Shown in pieces: positions 14,140 through 15,988 of a stretch of 15,988 bases of DNA. Source of the DNA: Bacteroidota bacterium (GTDB lineage: Bacteria; Bacteroidota; Rhodothermia; Rhodothermales; UBA10348); contig JACZYK010000029.1 in NCBI GenBank assembly GCA_022571135.1, positions 1 to 15,988 on the forward strand, in the 5' to 3' direction. The notes under the pieces were generated by a model. It was not told the DNA's origin. It was given only the letters and a program-made list of their open reading frames with translations, and ran no database searches. The stretch's first letter is position 1, and every line of letters starts with the position of its first letter. The position numbers and the translations under genes are program-made.

Positions 14140-15276
14140 ATGGCATATACAATAGGAGTACCCAGAGAGCGGAAAGCGGGTGAGAATCTCGTTGCGCTCA
14201 TTCCAGAGGTAGTTGCTCGCCTGGTCAAGAAAGGAGCCTCTGTGCTCGTAGAGCGAGGGGCCGGCGACAACGCCTTTTATACGGACGAGGATTTCGAAGC
14301 TGCGGGAGCGCAGGTGGTTTCCCGAGAGGAAGCATTTGGCGCCGATGTAGTGGTCAAGGTACAGCCGCCGAACGACGAGGAGATTAGTCTGCTTCGCGAG
14401 GGTGGAGTGCTGATCGGTTTTCTGAGTCCGCTGGACAATCCCGACATTTCGGTGCGAATCGCTGCACGGAAAGTCACGGCTTTGTCGATGGAGCTCGTTC
14501 CCAGGATATCGCGTGCCCAGAAAATGGACGCGCTCTCGGCACTCAGTTCGATCGGTGGTTACCGAGCGGTCCTGATTGCAGCGGAGGCGCTCCCAAAATT
14601 CTTTCCGTTGCTTTCAACTGCAGCAGGCACGGTCAGGCCGGCAAACGTACTGGTTCTTGGAGCCGGCGTCGCCGGTCTTCAGGCGATCGCCACCGCCAAG
14701 CGTCTTGGTTCAAGAGTCTCGGCCTACGACATCAGGGACGTTGTAGCCGAAGAGGTGCAGAGCCTCGGTGCTTCGTTTGTCGAGTTGGAACTCAAGACCG
14801 GGAGTATGCAGGACGAAGGCGGATACGCCAAAGCTCTGGTCGAAGAAAAGGCGGCGAGGCAGACGGAACTGCTCGTTCCCTTTATCGGAAAATCCGACGT
14901 GGTGATCGCCACCGCCCTCATTCCGGGACGCCGGGCTCCGACACTGATCACCGAGGAAGCCGTTAGGGAGATGCACGCGGGCTCTGTCATCGTCGACATG
15001 GCGGCGCCCAACGGAGGGAACTGCGAACTCACCGTTCCGGGCGAAACGGTTGTGCGCCACGGCGTCAAGATTTTTGGCGTCATGAACCTGACGGCCGGCA
15101 TGCCCGTCCATGCAAGTCAGTTGTATTCGCGAACCCTGCTGGCCGTCCTGGAGGACTTTACCGACGAGAACGGTTTTACGGTGAAATTCGAAGACGAGGT
15201 GTTTGCCGGATCCTGTGTTACGCACGATGGAGAGATCGTGCACGAGCGCGTTAAGTCCCTTCTTCAAACTGCCTGA
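14140..15276 (+). CDS. pntAA: NAD(P) transhydrogenase subunit alpha, part 1 (soluble NAD(H)-binding domain I)
   Basis: This is the NAD(H)-binding domain I of the proton-translocating transhydrogenase, which uses the proton gradient to reduce NADP+ with NADH. The gene is the split three-subunit type, and its 378-residue length fits. Visible features are the N-terminal GVPRE motif; ISRAQKMDALSA (123-134), which with Arg122, Gln127 and Asp130 forms the conserved RQD loop; the Rossmann motif GAGVAG (174-179) followed by LQAIATAKRLGS; and ATALIPGRRAPTLIT. The N-terminal signature, normally E-x-R-V-A, reads GENLVALIP (14-22), so the conserved Arg is Leu17. The start is ATG with no close Shine-Dalgarno; GGAG lies over 20 bases upstream. 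It is followed 21 bases later by pntAB. I see no frameshift or break. Confidence 0.96.
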   Translation: MAYTIGVPRERKAGENLVALIPEVVARLVKKGASVLVERGAGDNAFYTDEDFEAAGAQVVSREEAFGADVVVKVQPPNDEEISLLREGGVLIGFLSPLDNPDISVRIAARKVTALSMELVPRISRAQKMDALSALSSIGGYRAVLIAAEALPKFFPLLSTAAGTVRPANVLVLGAGVAGLQAIATAKRLGSRVSAYDIRDVVAEEVQSLGASFVELELKTGSMQDEGGYAKALVEEKAARQTELLVPFIGKSDVVIATALIPGRRAPTLITEEAVREMHAGSVIVDMAAPNGGNCELTVPGETVVRHGVKIFGVMNLTAGMPVHASQLYSRTLLAVLEDFTDENGFTVKFEDEVFAGSCVTHDGEIVHERVKSLLQTA

Positions 15277-15297
15277 TTTTCCCAGAGGAAAAAAATC

Positions 15298-15573
15298 ATG
15301 CTTCTAACCAATATCGTCGTTTTCGTCCTTGCTGCGCTCATCGGTATGGAGGTCATCAGCAAGGTGCCACAGACACTCCATACTCCACTGATGTCGGGAT
15401 CCAACGCAATCAGCGGGATCACGATCGTAGGCGCTCTGGTCGCCGCCGGAATGGTTGGCGGAGAGTGGGCTAAATGGATCGGATTTGGAGCCCTGATCGT
15501 CGCCACGATCAATGTGGTCGGCGGCTTCATGGTAACCGACCGTATGCTCCAGATGTTCAAGAAAAAGAACTGA
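15298..15573 (+). CDS. pntAB: NAD(P) transhydrogenase subunit alpha, part 2 (membrane domain)
   Basis: This 91-residue inner-membrane protein supplies the first helices of proton-conducting domain II. Hydrophobic segments span roughly residues 3-17, 37-52 and 60-76. The signature KVPQTLHTPLMSGSNAISGI (22-41) links the first helices and is typical of the subunit. It starts after GAGGA at normal spacing, 21 bases behind pntAA and 47 before pntB, so the three genes are one operon. The encoded protein ends in the basic tail MFKKKN, on the expected cytoplasmic side. Confidence 0.95.
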   Translation: MLLTNIVVFVLAALIGMEVISKVPQTLHTPLMSGSNAISGITIVGALVAAGMVGGEWAKWIGFGALIVATINVVGGFMVTDRMLQMFKKKN

Positions 15574-15620
15574 CCGATCAACAGCTGAAGATCGAGTCAT
15601 TTTTATAGAAAAAGGAGATC

Positions 15621-15988
15621 ATGTCACAAGACCTTATCAAAATTGCGTATCTGGTTGCAGCGGTTCTGTTCATTTTCGGAATGAAAAGGCTGCAGTCTCC
15701 TGCCACGGCGCGAGGCGGCAACCAGCTGGCTGCGATCGGCATGTTGATCGCCATTGTAGCCACGCTGTTCATAGCCAAAATTCTGACGCCAGTCGAGATG
15801 ATTGCCGGTCTCGCCATTGGCGGCTTGATCGGTGGCTTTCTGGCCAAGCGAGTAAAAATGACGGGGATGCCGGAGCTGGTCGGTGCATTCAACGGCTTCG
15901 GCGGTCTGGCGTCGGTCGGTGTCGCCGGAGCTGAAATCGCGAAGATTATCACGCAGGGAGCCCCGGCAGCCGGAGAGGCTGCCGTGTT
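15621..15988 (+). CDS. pntB: NAD(P) transhydrogenase subunit beta, 3' end beyond the window
   Basis: The first 122 codons of PntB are present. PntB carries the rest of the membrane domain and the NADP(H)-binding domain III, which would lie outside the window. The visible part begins MSQDLIKIAYLVAAVLFIFG, a first membrane helix. It continues with MKRLQSPATARGGNQLAAIG, the conserved loop after that helix, then further helices and FNGFGGLASVGVAGAE, also typical. A strong AAGGAG lies five bases before the ATG. The product pairs with PntAA and PntAB to make the complete enzyme. It is a truncated gene only because the window ends. Confidence 0.96.
   Translation, partial: MSQDLIKIAYLVAAVLFIFGMKRLQSPATARGGNQLAAIGMLIAIVATLFIAKILTPVEMIAGLAIGGLIGGFLAKRVKMTGMPELVGAFNGFGGLASVGVAGAEIAKIITQGAPAAGEAAV

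Noticed and set aside
14710..15267. Minus-strand reading frame of 185 codons
   Set aside because: It is the shadow of pntAA, whose motifs on the plus strand are unambiguous.

Overview
The window looks like an ordinary chromosomal stretch from a bacterium of the Bacteroidota/Rhodothermota/Balneolota side of the FCB group. The main pointers are a DUF4835/PorD protein (a family known from this group and tied to type IX secretion), a beta-barrel of the kind usually found with helix-hairpin-helix domains in Rhodothermia-like genomes, a TolB-propeller/beta-barrel fusion, an S46 peptidase, and two tRNA genes without an encoded CCA end. Shine-Dalgarno sequences are present but uneven, and GTG and TTG starts occur. 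The phylum is inferred from family membership, not from a marker gene.

Layout. At 1-2192 is the 3' part of a cell-envelope protein (TolB-like propeller plus outer-membrane barrel), followed by a 123-residue zinc-ribbon protein (2287-2658). Convergent with these is a two-gene minus-strand operon (5450 down to 2734): a PorV/PorQ-like barrel gene translationally coupled by an ATGA overlap to a larger outer-membrane barrel gene. The divergent plus-strand gene (5597-6499) is a PorD/DUF4835 secreted protein. A tRNA-Leu(UAG) gene (minus) follows, then a lipoprotein-type S46 dipeptidyl-peptidase (6824-9091). Its 3' end overlaps a convergent alkaline-phosphatase-superfamily metalloenzyme gene (9982-9080). 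A patatin-like phospholipase (10204-11400) precedes a minus-strand initiator tRNA-fMet with a clear intrinsic terminator. The right end carries a DUF1015 protein (11694-12902), serC (13017-14090) and the proton-translocating transhydrogenase genes pntAA, pntAB and pntB; the last is cut by the window edge.

How the parts fit. The left half is mostly cell envelope: three outer-membrane barrels, one exported PorD-like protein and a surface or periplasmic peptidase that would release dipeptides. The right half is central metabolism: phosphoserine formation (SerC) with a DUF1015 neighbour, and NADPH supply by the transhydrogenase. I see no phage, insertion sequence, CRISPR array, toxin-antitoxin or defence locus. 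The points most worth a second look are the coupled PorV-like/barrel pair divergent from porD, the DUF1015-serC pairing, unusual residues in the S46 peptidase and in PntAA, and alternative hairpins between the patatin gene and the tRNA-fMet terminator.
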